The notes under the pieces are model-generated. The model was not told the DNA's origin. It worked only from the letters and a program-made list of their open reading frames with translations, and did no database searches. The translations under genes and the position numbers were made by a program. Source: Agelaius tricolor (taxonomy: Eukaryota > Chordata > Aves > Passeriformes > Icteridae). Taken from it: 64,000 nt of DNA. Below, one piece after another: positions 44,441-57,500 of this stretch; within the stretch, counting starts at the first letter, position 1; the number at the start of each line of letters is the position of its first letter. The DNA lies in NCBI GenBank assembly GCA_023055355.1, contig JALJCS010000001.1:94287381-94351380 (forward strand), given 5' to 3'.

Positions 44441-47400
44441 GTGACTGTGAAATGAGTAGCTCAGTGATGAGCTCTGTATGTCTGGTCTCGTTTGTATGAG
44501 GATTTTTGGGAAGGACTCTGGATATGTCATTGCTGCTTACATTTGTGGTACATCGTGTTTTGATTACCTGAAATCTGTAATCTAGCACAGAGGCTGGAAT
44601 GGTACTGCATGTTTACAGAAGGTCTTGCAGCCTTCAGAATTCACATTGCAAGTGTTGGAAAGTCTGTGTTACTGTGGTAAGTCTGTGTCTGATAAATATT
44701 GCTATATTCTCCTCCTAGATAAAAACATGGCATGTGAAGACATTAAGATCTGATTTTAACACTCAGATGAAGATTTCTTGAAGGTGTCAGGAAGCGGAAT
44801 ATTGAGGGAGTTGAAGCCCTGTCTTTTGTCCCCTTCATTAGTCTGCTTGGTGTGTGTGTGCATTTCATGTCTTGTCATTAGACAGCTTCTGTACAAATTT
44901 CCTTTCTTGTCATTAATATCATATCTGCCTTAAGAGGTGTCAGTGACTTCTATCTGCTTCATGACTTTTGGAGTCTTCTGCCTTTGAATCTGGTTTTCTC
45001 TCCATATTTGCTGAACACTTAAAGCTTCAAATGAAACAGATTGAACCTCTTAGGTATTCATTACATCTGGAGATGACACTCCATGTTTCTCAGCAGGAAC
45101 AACCAGAAGTAGAGACTCCTAAAATTTTGAGTGCAACTGACTTTGATCAAAGTTATATGACAAGATAAGGAAGCAGCTTGTAACAGAATCCAAAAATATC
45201 AGTGCCTAGTCACTTAAAATAAATCAATTTGAGAGCTTGTATGAATAAATTGGCACTGCTGACTTTAAGAAACAAAATACAAAAAAGAAAATGAGTACAG
45301 AGGAAATTATAAATGTATATTCCTCAGAAATAAATTCTTTCATTAAACAGAGAGTTAAATGCTTTTGAAAGTAGTCTGTCACATCTGTACTTACTTTTTT
45401 GTTGTTTTGTTTTTGTTTAGCCAAGATGTTTGTAATGGAATTACTTAAATATGTAATAGTATCAATCAACATACTCTAAGTATTGAATGGTGCTTATCAA
45501 GAAATAATTAATAAAGCTTTTAAAAAACTCTTGGATAGTGTAATGAAGCCAAATTGTGTACTCTCCATTTTTTTTCATGTTCAAGATAATTCTGATTTAA
45601 CTATTGAGTAAAAGTGATTTGCCTTTTTATGAGACAGTCTATATCAAACAAAACATGTTGCAGAATTTATACTCAATATATAGATATGCAATGAAATCTC
45701 ATAGGTGCTGCATACTTCAAAATTCAGTGCTGTGTGATCTTTAAATTTTGGGAAACACAGTGTTTCTTGTAGAAATATTACATAAAGGTATCAATTTAAG
45801 AGCTTAATTGGCTGAATCCTAGAAGATCTTTCTAAGGCCAGATATAAAATTACCTGAAATGCAAACTAATCTATGGAAAAAGACCTTTATGTGAAACAAG
45901 GTCAAATGTGACTGAGTGGTTAGTATGCACTATAAGAACATCATGCACCAGGGATCTTTTAATTACTATAGCCACATTTTTGCTTTGCACTCTTTAAAGA
46001 TACATTGCAGAGCTCAAGTTTAATTGCATTGAGAGTCTGTCACTCAGAATTTTAATATAGAGCCAAATCTACAGATAATAAGCTTTTCCTGACTTACATT
46101 TTGAGTAGGAGGCATCTTTGAAAGTGATGGATTAACCTGTTGTTTTAGCGTTGGAAAATCTATTTAAATTGTGAATATCATTCTACTAACTTATCATTGA
46201 ATTAAGAAATTGAAAACTTAACTACAGACTGTGAAGGAATAGAGATGTGCTAAATGGTGTGTGGGATTTGGTTTTTTCCTTGGGAAACAGATGGTTTTAT
46301 GTTTGGATCTATTTCTGTATGGTAGCAGTGAAGTGCAACATTGCTTATGACTTTTAGCAATGGATCTGTATTGGTTTGGTGAGGTAAGACTTTGAAGGTT
46401 TGGAATGTGTGTGATGAGGAAATCTCTGTTACAGGTGCTGCCAAATGCTGTTTTTGTGAAAGGACAGTTTGCAGTAGAGATGTGGACTGATGTCTTTCTG
46501 TTGTTGTGTGTCTCAGCTCCTGACTTAGTGTGCTGCAAAACATTTAATGAGCAAAGGCCCAGTGCCATACTTATGTATACTTGGTTGTTCCTTGCAATGT
46601 TTTTATGAAAAATCACTCTGTCATTCACTTCTTATCTGCCACTCACTTCTTACATAGCACTGACAATTGCTCTGTAGGACAAATAAATATCCCCTGTAAG
46701 CCTGGTTCGTTACCTTTCCAGAACTGTATAAAACTCAAAATTGAGAAGGTTAGATCCAAACAAATGGAAAATAATCCTTCAAAATTTAAAATTATTTTTA
46801 AGAATAGAAATCTAAATTACTGAATTCTTAACAACAAACAAGAATTCTAAATTACTGAATTCTAAACAACAAACACCAAGGAGCTTTAAACTTTTACTTG
46901 AGTATCTTTTAAGAAGAAACGTGGAAGAAAAAGAGACCAACACTAGTAGTTCTGTCCCTGTTGGTGTTTTATTTTCAAGATCAACATTTACTGGATAACA
47001 TGAAGGCAATGTAGAACTTAGTTGATTTCTGTAAAATCTCCTATATTAAGGAAATGTGTGTACTCAGAGGGGATTTTTTTTCCCCTCGTGGACTAATGAG
47101 AAAAACAGACTTGCCAAGGCTTGAGAGGAACATAGTCGGGCTCACAGGAGTTGAGGCTGGTGAGAAAGTTTTCCCTTTACAACATGCAGAGGTCTACAGA
47201 GAAAGGGAATTGCCTCCAGCCCTCTCACTTTGGCCGTGCCTCCAGAATTTCCAAGGGCTGCTAATGATTTCTGTAACTCAGGATGTCAGACAGTGAGTCT
47301 CTGCTCTGGGTGTTACTTGCTGGAAGACACTCCAGAATTTGCAGCCAGAGTAGAGGAAGTAGCTGAAAAATTTTCCAGTATTGCTGAAAAATATGAATGG

Positions 47401-50400
47401 ATTCATCACATTTTTATTTTACTTTAAAGAGTAGTAGTGATTTGACAAGATAATTTGTTTTGGACGTAACTCCACACAAAGCTACTGTCTCAGGCTGAGT
47501 GCAGATGTAATCTGACTTTTTGTAGTTTTCAATTGGTCCTGTTATTGCAAGTGGAGATTTCTTTACTCTGCTTCTCACAGTGAACTTTAACATATAATGT
47601 GAGCAATTATCTTGTTCTATGATTGTGGTTAGCTGTTGGTTTTGATTTAATCTACTGATTGAAAGCCCACAGTACAAAAAAGAAGTAATTAGATAATTCT
47701 TGTCCATTAATGTAAAACTGTTAAGAACTTAATACAGTTGCTAGTGAAATCTGTTAAGAGACTGCTTGTCTTCAGTCATGACTGAATGAAGCCTTAAATC
47801 ATGGAACATACTGATATTAATAATGCTGTCAGAGAGAAAGTTAGGTTTAAGACTAGTAGAACTAAGATTTAAATCTGTTCTCTCTGGTAGACATCACTGA
47901 AATGTCTCATATTCTGTGCTCAGCAGCAGCTAAAATTGTAAAAAGTCACAGTCTCTGTTCAAGGGTATGAACAATACAGAAAGGCTAAGTGACTCCTTGA
48001 AGTGGTCTTCAGCATTGCATTTGCAAGAAATTATTCTCTGTAAGCAATAAATCTTTGCCAAAAAATGTATGTGTAATATTTTAAAAATAAAATATAAATG
48101 AAGTCATAACTTGAAGATAGTCCTACAGAATGTAATAATTACAATGTAATTTTAAGATACTGGCTTATAAAGTCTTCATTAAAATTTCCATGCCTAATAA
48201 TTTTAATACAATTTATTTAAAATACCTGAGCTTTTGTAAGTTCTAAAGGAAACAACACATATTTTCTCTGATCTCTAATTTTATATTTTCTTAGAAGCTC
48301 ACAATAACTGGGAATGAGCAGACATGTATGCTTCTTATATAAAAGTGCTGCTAAACATCTAGGTTTTAATTTTTCACAAATACTTTTCAGGAAGGCAATA
48401 AATCTTGATAATTTCACCACCAAGAACCTGACAGTTACTGCAATTATATGTTCAGCAGGAACACTTTAGAGAAGCTTTGTGGAGGCAGTCATACAATTGA
48501 GGAGAATTATGCAATGTTGGATTTTAAAAGCAAAACTAATTCTTGTGTCCTGCTCTCTGTAAAAGGCCATGCAGCTTTTGAAAGTTTAGAAGTGAGTTTA
48601 CCAAACCTTTTGAAGACTCTGCTGTCTTGATGGAAAGATTGCATATTATGGAGTGCCTCTTGATGTTCTTGGGCAGATTTTTTAATTATTCTGATTGATA
48701 AAAAAGGATGAAATTATATGCCACCTGTAAAAACAGAAAATGCAGACTAGAAGAGGCTGGAAATTAACAAATCTATTCTTTTCCAAGCAGTCCTTGGCAG
48801 ACTTTAGGCTACTCACTTCTAAAAATAACCTCTGATATTACAGATTTTTTGCATATCCTTATCTGTCCTCACCATCTCATGTTTGCATATGTCTTTTTGG
48901 TTCAAGGAATGCACTGATTCAGCACTTAATTATAATCAGCATCAAGAAAGAGACACTGTAGTCCATAGTCCCCCTCTATCTACAAGCAGAGATCCTTAAT
49001 ATCCAGCAAAATTCCTTCTGCACCATTTCTGTGACTTCCCTTTCTCACAACTTGTTGCAGAGACCATGATCCCAGCTTCAAATGCAGAGGAAAGGAGTTT
49101 TTATCCCAAATGGATTTCTTTCTGGGACTCAATTCCTAGACCCTGTTCTTTGTTGATAGGTATAGTCTAATTTGCCAACAAGCCTTAAACTCTGAAGGGT
49201 CTGGTTTTTCCCCAGGTCATCTTTTATCAATCCTATTCATGGAATTTGTCTGCTCATTCACAAGTCTTTTAATGTAATGCAGATGACAAAATAGAAAATA
49301 GGTAACTTTAAAAAAAAAGCTTAAATTTGTTTATTCAAGCTTGAATTAGGACATATTTTCTTAAAAAGATTTAAAAATCATTCTTTCTTTCCTTATATAT
49401 TTTTTATTTATTCAACTTTACTGAACCTATCCCACTGTCACATCACCATGTCACAGACAAAAAACAGCTTCTTTTTCTGCAGGGAAAGTTACAGTTTCAT
49501 GTCTTGAAGCTCAAGATTAATTGAATATGAGATGCAACAAATGTTGGCTTTCAGTAAATTACCCAGGCACTTTTTATTAGATTTGATGCCAGAATTTGAA
49601 TCTCCTGAATTGAGGAAATGTATATTTTGACTGCACACAGGCGGAAAAGTTCTTTTCTGTAGTCTTTCTTTTTCAAGCTATCAATTTAGATGAAATCTTG
49701 ATATTGCACAGTTGGTGGAGGAATTGGTAAAGAGCTGATCACTTTAAATCTAGGCCAGTCATTGGGTGATCTTCACCTTTCTGAAAGAAAATAAAATAAG
49801 TACATGGCATCACATGTTTTAAATGTTTCCAAAAAATGTAACTTTGGTTTTGTTATGGATCTTTGTAATGACTTAAATATTACTGTTAATTATGTCTATT
49901 GATCTGAAATAATTAATAAACAAAAAACCTGCAAAGTTGCATGTGACAGATACTTCTTTCAAATACACACATCCAAAGATCAAGCTGTAGATGATGAAAG
50001 AAAGAGATGTGAGAATAGCTTGGGAGGTGTGACAATTTAGAAATTAGCTGAAATTTGGTGTGCAGGAGTTTAGATGCAAAGTGGAAGCAGAGGTCGGAGG
50101 CTCAGACCAGGGCAGCTGACAGCAAAAGGTTGCATTTGCTTTTATGTACTCAGGGAGATGAAAGTTAGAAAGAGAACAGTGACAGCCTTAAAAGAGTAAA
50201 TGGAATGGTGTTAGAAATGTCTTCCTAACTTTCGTGCCAATACTTTTTTCCTTCACACATTAGAAGTTACTGGAAAAAGCCTCAAAAGTTCTTACTCTGT
50301 TTTTGGCAAGCTTTCATTAATTACCCCTCAGATTTTCCATGATGAGAGTTCTTATTCTCTATTTTGAAGACCCTGTACTTTGTCTATGTCCTCTGGGTTT

Positions 50401-51018
50401 TGCTTCCCCCAGTTTCCCTGCTCACTCTACTCAATCCAACTGATGTGTTTTTCATCTTCATCTCTACCTTTTACAGATTTTACCCACCTTTCTGGAGTTC
50501 CCTCAAGGGCTCAATTCACTGTGTTAGCACCCTCTTCTTTATGTCTTTCCTCAGAAAATGTTTCCCTGGAAACTCTAACCCTGTTCCCTCAGAAAAGTTA
50601 ATCCATGCCATTTTTCTCTGTATTTACTCTTCCTCTTTTTGTATTAATAAGATCTTTATTTAACTAGGTTTAGATCTGTGGAGAAAAAATAAAAGCTCCA
50701 ATATTTTGAATGACCTTGAGTATGTGTGACTGTAACATCCCTATTCTACAAGAGGGACTCTATTTTGGACCTGAAATGATGAATTAGAACTTCAAAAAGA
50801 CACACCATAGAGAGGTATATAAATACTAAGGAAAACAGATAATTGCAAGATCAGCCATATGGTTCTGTATATACAAATCTGGCATGTTATGAGAATTTTT
50901 AAAGTTAGATTTTTCACTCTTTCTCCTTTCAAGTAAGTAGAATGCTGTAACCTATAATTTCATATTTCACCACACTGTAGTGAGTCCCAAAACAGAGGGT
51001 CATAATAGGGCCCCTCTA
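44441..51018. other. Gene-poor region upstream of IRAK1BP1
   Basis: AT-rich sequence with no supported gene. It contains an imperfect 35-bp-period duplication at 46811-46875. Open frames reach at most 136 codons (46218-46628, minus) without recognisable families. Confidence 0.5.
46811..46875. repeat. Two-copy direct repeat, period 35 bp
   Basis: TCTAAATTACTGAATTCTTA and its near-copy at 46846 are each followed by ACAACAAACA-like sequence. Confidence 0.85.
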
Positions 51019-51597
51019 GAATCATAGAATGGCCTGGGTTTGAAGGGATCTTAGAGACTGTGTAGTCCAACCCCCTGCCATGGGTAGGGACACCTTTCAC
51101 TAGGCCAGCTTGCTCAGGGCCCCATCCAACCTGGCCTTGAGCACTTCCAGAGATGGAATATTCTCAACTTCTCTGTTCCAGTGCCTCACCATCCTCACAG
51201 TAAAAAATATCTTTGTAATATCCAATCCAAACCTCAGCTTAAAGGCATTATCGCTTGTCCTTATCTTTACAGACCCTTGTAAAAAGTTCCTCTTCAGCTT
51301 TCCAATAGGCCCCCTTTTTAGATACTGGAATGCTGCTGTAAGGTCTTCCTGGAGCCTTGTCTTTTCCAGGCTGAGCAATGCCAATTTCTCAGCCTGTTTT
51401 CATGGGAGATGTGTTCTGTCCCTCTGATTATCCCTATGGTCCTTGTCTGGACTTTCTCCAACAGGTCAGTGTCCTTCCTATGCTCTATGCTAGGGATAGC
51501 AGAGCTGGATGTGTAATCCAGAATGGAAAATGTCACATCAGTTTGTCCTTTTTTTGGGTTATAGTTGTCTCTCAGGAAACTGAGCACAGAAGAAGGT
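51019..51597 (-). mobile_element. CR1 LINE, 3' part with decayed ORF2 end
   Basis: The plus strand begins ATCATAGAATGGCCTGGGTT, the reverse complement of a CR1 3' terminus. On the minus strand two overlapping frames (51587-51318 and 51384-51100) carry the reverse-transcriptase C-terminal signature: DLLEKVQTRTIGIIRG, then LRLGLDITKIFFTVR-like and RHWNREVENIPSLEVLKARL. A frameshift separates them, so the copy is dead and 5'-truncated. CR1 is the dominant bird LINE; it primes on its own 3' end and leaves no poly(A) tail. Confidence 0.93.
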
Positions 51598-54500
51598 AAT
51601 TTTACTTTTAAATAGGATCCTACTACATTAAATAACTCTCCTGTGGATATATTACTGAGATACGGTAATTGCTACATTTTTAGGGAAAGCCAAATATTGA
51701 GATATTTTGCAGCTCCCATTTGACTGTATTGTCCTTGGAAGTGATCACTGAAGTGTGTTAAAAAGGAGTAGCACGTACTGAAAAATAAATACAAATGTTG
51801 TCTTGCAAAACTGTGCTATGGGATTGCAATAAGTAGGAACAGTTGAAGTCAATGCTACAAAAATGGAGTTCATGTGTCATAAAATATGATTGCTCATTAT
51901 AAACCATTATTTTTCCTTGTGCTTTACTAATTTTGGTGTTCTGTCATTTAGTGCTGTTTAAATCAGCAACTTTAGTAAATTATTTTTGTGCAAATGATGT
52001 ATACCATGAATCTGGTTTCACCATTTATAAGGAAGGCATCTTTTTTTTTTTTAACAGAAGGAAAAAGGAAAAGTACAACTCTTCATTTATTTTGTAATCC
52101 CTGAGCAGTACTGGGAACCGTGGAGTCAATCAGTGCAAATAAGCCATATATCTGAAAAGCAATGAGCTACTGAAGAGATAGTTTTGAAGGAGAGAGCTTT
52201 TTATTAACCTTTCTAACACCATCCTGAAAGGTGCTAGGGATTCTCAGTTCTCATCAACTTCAAAGACAGTTTAGTGTTCAATATTTTCTTGCAGAACTGG
52301 GGGTGCAGAGATGAGGGCCAGATGATAATGTGCTGATAAGACCACAAACACTTGTGAAAGGCAATGCTTTATGTAAAAAAGCATTTTTTTTACAATTTTT
52401 AGTATGCCATGGATTGTGCAGTGACAAAAAATGGCATAAGATGGCAGTAAGAGATTGCAAAATAGAGTGGTTTGGTGTGACATATTCCAGTGAATCAACC
52501 TACTGCCTTGCAATAAGGATGATTGCATAAACAGGTGATAAATGGGGATTTCTGGGCTTCTTCAGAAATGTTTTCTAACTTTCTTTTTGCATTTTTCTTC
52601 TCCTCAGAGGAAGATCTCCAGTTTATTTGGCATTTATACTCTTTTATCTGAGTGTGGGAAAATGGAATAGTTTCCCACACTGCATTGCTATCTGTGCGGA
52701 AGCGCTTGAAATTCACTGCTCATACTTTTTAAATCTGTGCTGTATGAAAATCACTCCAAATTTAGCATTACATTAAATATGATCTCATGTGCTGATAGAA
52801 ACAGAGGAGGGGCAAAACAACCACGTCATGAGGCAGCTTTGCAGCCTTGCTAGTGAAGCAATATGGACAAGGGGCTGTTCAGTTTATCCCCTGCTAAACT
52901 CCAGTGAGGAGGACAGGCTGCTGTGGGCCCAGACTGGTGTTGGCAGCTGTAGTCAAAACCCCAGGAGGGTGGAGCTGGTGAGCCCTGCGGGAAGTTTTTT
53001 AGGTGCTCTCATGACACCAAGGCTCTAGGGTCTTCCCATCACTTTCCAGTCCAGGGCTGTGACCTGGAGACACAAAACTGCCTTCTCTTGGCTAGAGAAA
53101 TGACTTTTGCATACATAAATAATTACTGCCTGTGATACCAGTACGAAGACCAGACAGCTTTATTTCTGGAGATTGATGCCTCTAAGATTTGTCCAATTTA
53201 AGAACTGCTAAGATAGAAAACATATGGATTATTTACAAAATATGGGTGTGTAATTTCTCAGTGCTAATGATTTCATTAGGTCTGTGTTTAAATTTTCAGT
53301 AACGGCTTTGCATTAGTATATAAAGCTATGTTCTGCACCCCCAGTGTATACTTAAAGTATCTCTCAAACAAAAATATTCACATTTTCTGAATCTTTTCCA
53401 GTGGTAATGCAGGTAGGATTTTTAGCTAGTGCTTTTTGTCCTTAGATCTAAAAGTGAATTATAAATGTACATACGTCTGACCAGAAAGAGCTTTATGTGA
53501 TCAAAGAAAGTAAAATTAACAACAAGCAACAATAAGCAAAAAATGTCTACTACAGTAAGTGGCAAGGTATTGCCTAAGCTCTGATTTAGTGGAGAAAGGT
53601 AGATGTGGAAGAGAGCTTTATGTTTGTCTAAGTTCATTATGACTTTCCCTCAACAAAATTATTCTTTTTCAGCATTTGTTTTAATGTAGTTGCTGGGGAG
53701 GTATGTGGTTATACATGACTTTTATCTGATGGCTAAGCCAGAGGTCAAAGCACAAAACTGACATTTAGAAAGATGATGTGGATTTGTTGTGCTCCTGAAG
53801 GCCTTGGTCTTTAAGCCAGGAGATGGATTACAGGTATGAATATTTTCATCTTTCACTGTAGTTCACATGTACCTGATTGTTTCCAAGGAAGATTTCAACA
53901 TTTTAGGAGATAAAAAGCAAAACTCAATTGATTTTCTTCAGCATTCTTTTTTAATAATGATGTTCCTGGGAAGGTCAAGTGGACATTCCATCATATATCT
54001 TTCCAGGACAGTGTTTGATCACATGCGGCATAGGAGCTTCTCTGCACTGTAGGACTGGGTGCACCATTTAAGACCTATGTGTTCATTTAAAGAAAACTAG
54101 TAGGAAAAATGAAGTACAACTTGAGGTTTAAATCATCCATTTACTCCAAATTTGTGAGAAAGACAACTTTAGAAGTAGTATAGTTCTTTCCTTTTGTTAA
54201 TATTTTTGTTTGGCATTAAAATCCTCCTTCATTATAATGAAATTATTTTACTTCATCTTTACCCCATTAATTCTAGTGAGAAAATGATAGAGATCCCTCA
54301 GTTTTGATTCAATTGTATAAAGAACATCAAAGTTTGGGGTACTGAAATTCACATTTCTGTGTTTAACTCACATGGATTCATAGGAGCCATTTGCATAGGT
54401 AAACACACCTGAACTAAAAGTGTGAATTATTTTCCTCCAATCTGCTTAGAAATTATTTTAAATTGTGAATAGGTTTTCTTCACAAAATTGCTGTTATTGT

Positions 54501-57500
54501 TAATATGGTAGATTTTTGAAAATTCAAGTGCAATGCTGCTTTCTATTCTTATTCTTACCCTTTTGAATCCACAGAATTGGAAGCTCTCAGGTAGAGTTCC
54601 ATGGCATTTTAGTATTTAATTGTTTACCCGTTGTTACCCATTTACGAAGATGTTTTCATATTTCAGGTTTGTATTCTGATAAAAACTGTCTTCCAGTGAG
54701 AATTCTGTTATTATATGAAAATCAGAAAGTTATCTGTATGACAACTTTTTATCATATGTGAAAAGAAAATGGATGCTCTTAAGTCACGATCTTTCTTTCT
54801 TTGGTTTTTTTTTTTTTTGCCATAATCAGGACAGTGCCATGATTGACAACTTCTGTCTGCTAATGATGTGTTTTCAATATCATTTTAGCCTCTGGCTTCT
54901 CTTCCCCATAATTTTGAATGATACAAGGTATTTTGAAGCCCAACACAGACTATTTCTGATTTCAGTAAAAAATACTTGCCATTGCTCTTGCAATGGAAAA
55001 TTTGAGTTACCATACACTCTCACTGGATGCAGCCTCACAATGACTGCTTTCCTGTGTGCTGCTCTATGATACTGGAAATAGTTGATTGTGTTGAACTGGT
55101 CCTCTTGTCAGGAGAGGGCAAAAATCACTAAATTAGTAATGTGATTTCACCTCAATGAACATGTTTTAACAACGACATTTTTATGTATTACTCAAATCTA
55201 TTAACTTCTGATGAATTCCAGAACACAAGGAATTCTAGAACTGAGGTTGAAAGTCCATTTTTCATCAGACTATTGCAGAAAAACTCTTGCAATATAGGTT
55301 TCTGAGAGAGTCTTGCACATTTCTTTGGCCTTTCTACTGGCCAGAAGTGAATGACAACCATATGGAGCAATTTTGATGCTGTTTATCAGGTTATGCATGA
55401 CAGCACAAGGTATGAAGTCAAAAACTGCTAGACCTTCCGGACTGAAATGGGATAAGCAATACATTAGCCCTGTCTTAAAGATTCAAGGGAGAACTTTTCC
55501 TGCAATGACTGGACTAAACCGTTTTGCTGCTCTGTCATAATCTTGATGAGTGCCTTTGCCCTCCTATTGATTTTCCCTTAAGGTCTGATCCAAAGATCGT
55601 TCACAGCAAAGAGGATCTTCCAGTGGGCTCTGGCTCTTGTCACTGAGTGAGGTCAGGTCAGGCATCACAAAACTTGGCAAGAAAGGGAACCAGGTCACAA
55701 AGACCACAAAGGCAAAGAAAATCCACAAGTGACATTTCAGAGTGGAGTGAAAAATGACATTAAGTCAGAATTCATCTTGACAAAGTCAGACATCGAAAAG
55801 TTACCTGTCATATTTTCTTCATAGCCATAGGATAAGAAAGAAATGAGCAAGTGATTCATTGAACCTGTCTTAGATATCTTGGTTGAGATGAACTGCCTTC
55901 TGGGGGTGCCTCTTTCTCTCCTTCAACTATAAAGGAGCCCAGGGGGCTAGCTGACATTTAGGGAGCTGACTTTTCGGTGATAAAGTTAGAAAATTCCTGT
56001 CAAAGGAATCTGTGGAAGTATCTCTCTTTTGCTCTCTGTCCTTTACTTCCTCCTACCCATTCAGATAGTATTACAGGTAGGTCTGCTGGCTTGAAAAGGC
56101 ACCCTCCTGAAACCTTTGGTAGGTCTGGAGACTATGCTTTCCTCTAGAAGAATCTCAGCTAGGAAACAGACATCACATCCTTTGACCTGGAGTAAGTTTT
56201 TCTTTGAAAATCAGGATTTTTCCAGTTCAAGACTAATAATTACAATTGAATACACTTAGATTACTTAAAGTGAGAATAGAGCTCGAGATTCAACTGCACC
56301 TCTGTTTTCTTCCTAAATAGTATAAATATCCCCTATTATTCCTTCCATCCCTTCTAACAATAGATTAGCATGAATTTAAATCAGGTTTTCCTATATCCCA
56401 GATGCTGCTTTAAGTACTGCACTAGAGGTAACACATTCTTGTTGAAATCAAAGACTTAATATGTTGACTTGGTATTTAATGTGTGTCTACAAATCTGGCC
56501 CAACATTTATTCAGGAGAATACATGCAGAAATAATTTTGTTTCTTTCCTCATATTGTTATATAAAACAGAGTATAGCTGTGTCCTTCACAGAGAAGAAAA
56601 GCACTTCAAAACAAAATGTACTTTCTGTTTAATTCTATAGAGGAGGAAAACTGACACCTAATTTCTTCAGACCATTTGTTTACTGGGTTGGGCTGAGTTC
56701 ACTTTTTTGACATTTTCAAAGGAGATGTTTTAGAAGTAGCTTGGTTCTTAAAGGTATTTGGGTTCAAAAAATATGAGTTGCTCTACAGTGGGGCTTTTCA
56801 CCTCATACTGCCTTTTTAAGGACCAAAATCTTTGGTAATTGATAGTCAATAACATTTAAGCTTCTAAATTTATTAAAAAATGTATTTAGGCTATTAAGGG
56901 AGTTAAATTTTAGATGATTTGGAAAATCTAGATTTGTATATTGAATCACTTTATGATTTTGTACTCAGTTTTGAAAGTTACTTGATTATAAATGCTATTT
57001 TTTTAAGTAGACCATAATTCTTCATTCAAGTGTTACATTTTGGTTTATTGCAAACAAATATCTTCAGGAAATTATTTGTGCAAATGGAGGCATCTCTTAT
57101 AAGACATTCATGAGCTGTTTTGGAAATGATCATCACTTGAGATACAGACTTTGGTTTTTTACTTTTTTCCCATTTCTTTTTAATCACCGAGAGAGAACAA
57201 AGTGTTTGTTACAGCAAGGCAAGAAAAGAGAAGAAATAACTTCAAATAAAATGGATCTGCTCATGAACTGTGAACACTGTGGTGGGACCATAGGTAGTTT
57301 GAATTGACAATTTCTAAAATATATATGGATCCAGATTCTCCAGAATCAGATATGTAACTTAAAGTCATTCTTTTTGTAGCAAGTGGGGTTGGATCCTACC
57401 AATGCTATCTATTAAGCAAATGTCAGCTCTGGAACAAATAGAAATATTACTATTTTTTTTAGTTACATGTTCATTGTTTGCTTCTGCACCTATGGATACA

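Noticed and set aside
50364..50663. Hydrophobic open frame of 99 codons
   Set aside because: Pyrimidine-rich DNA gives Phe/Leu/Ser-rich translations by chance; no family or gene context supports it.
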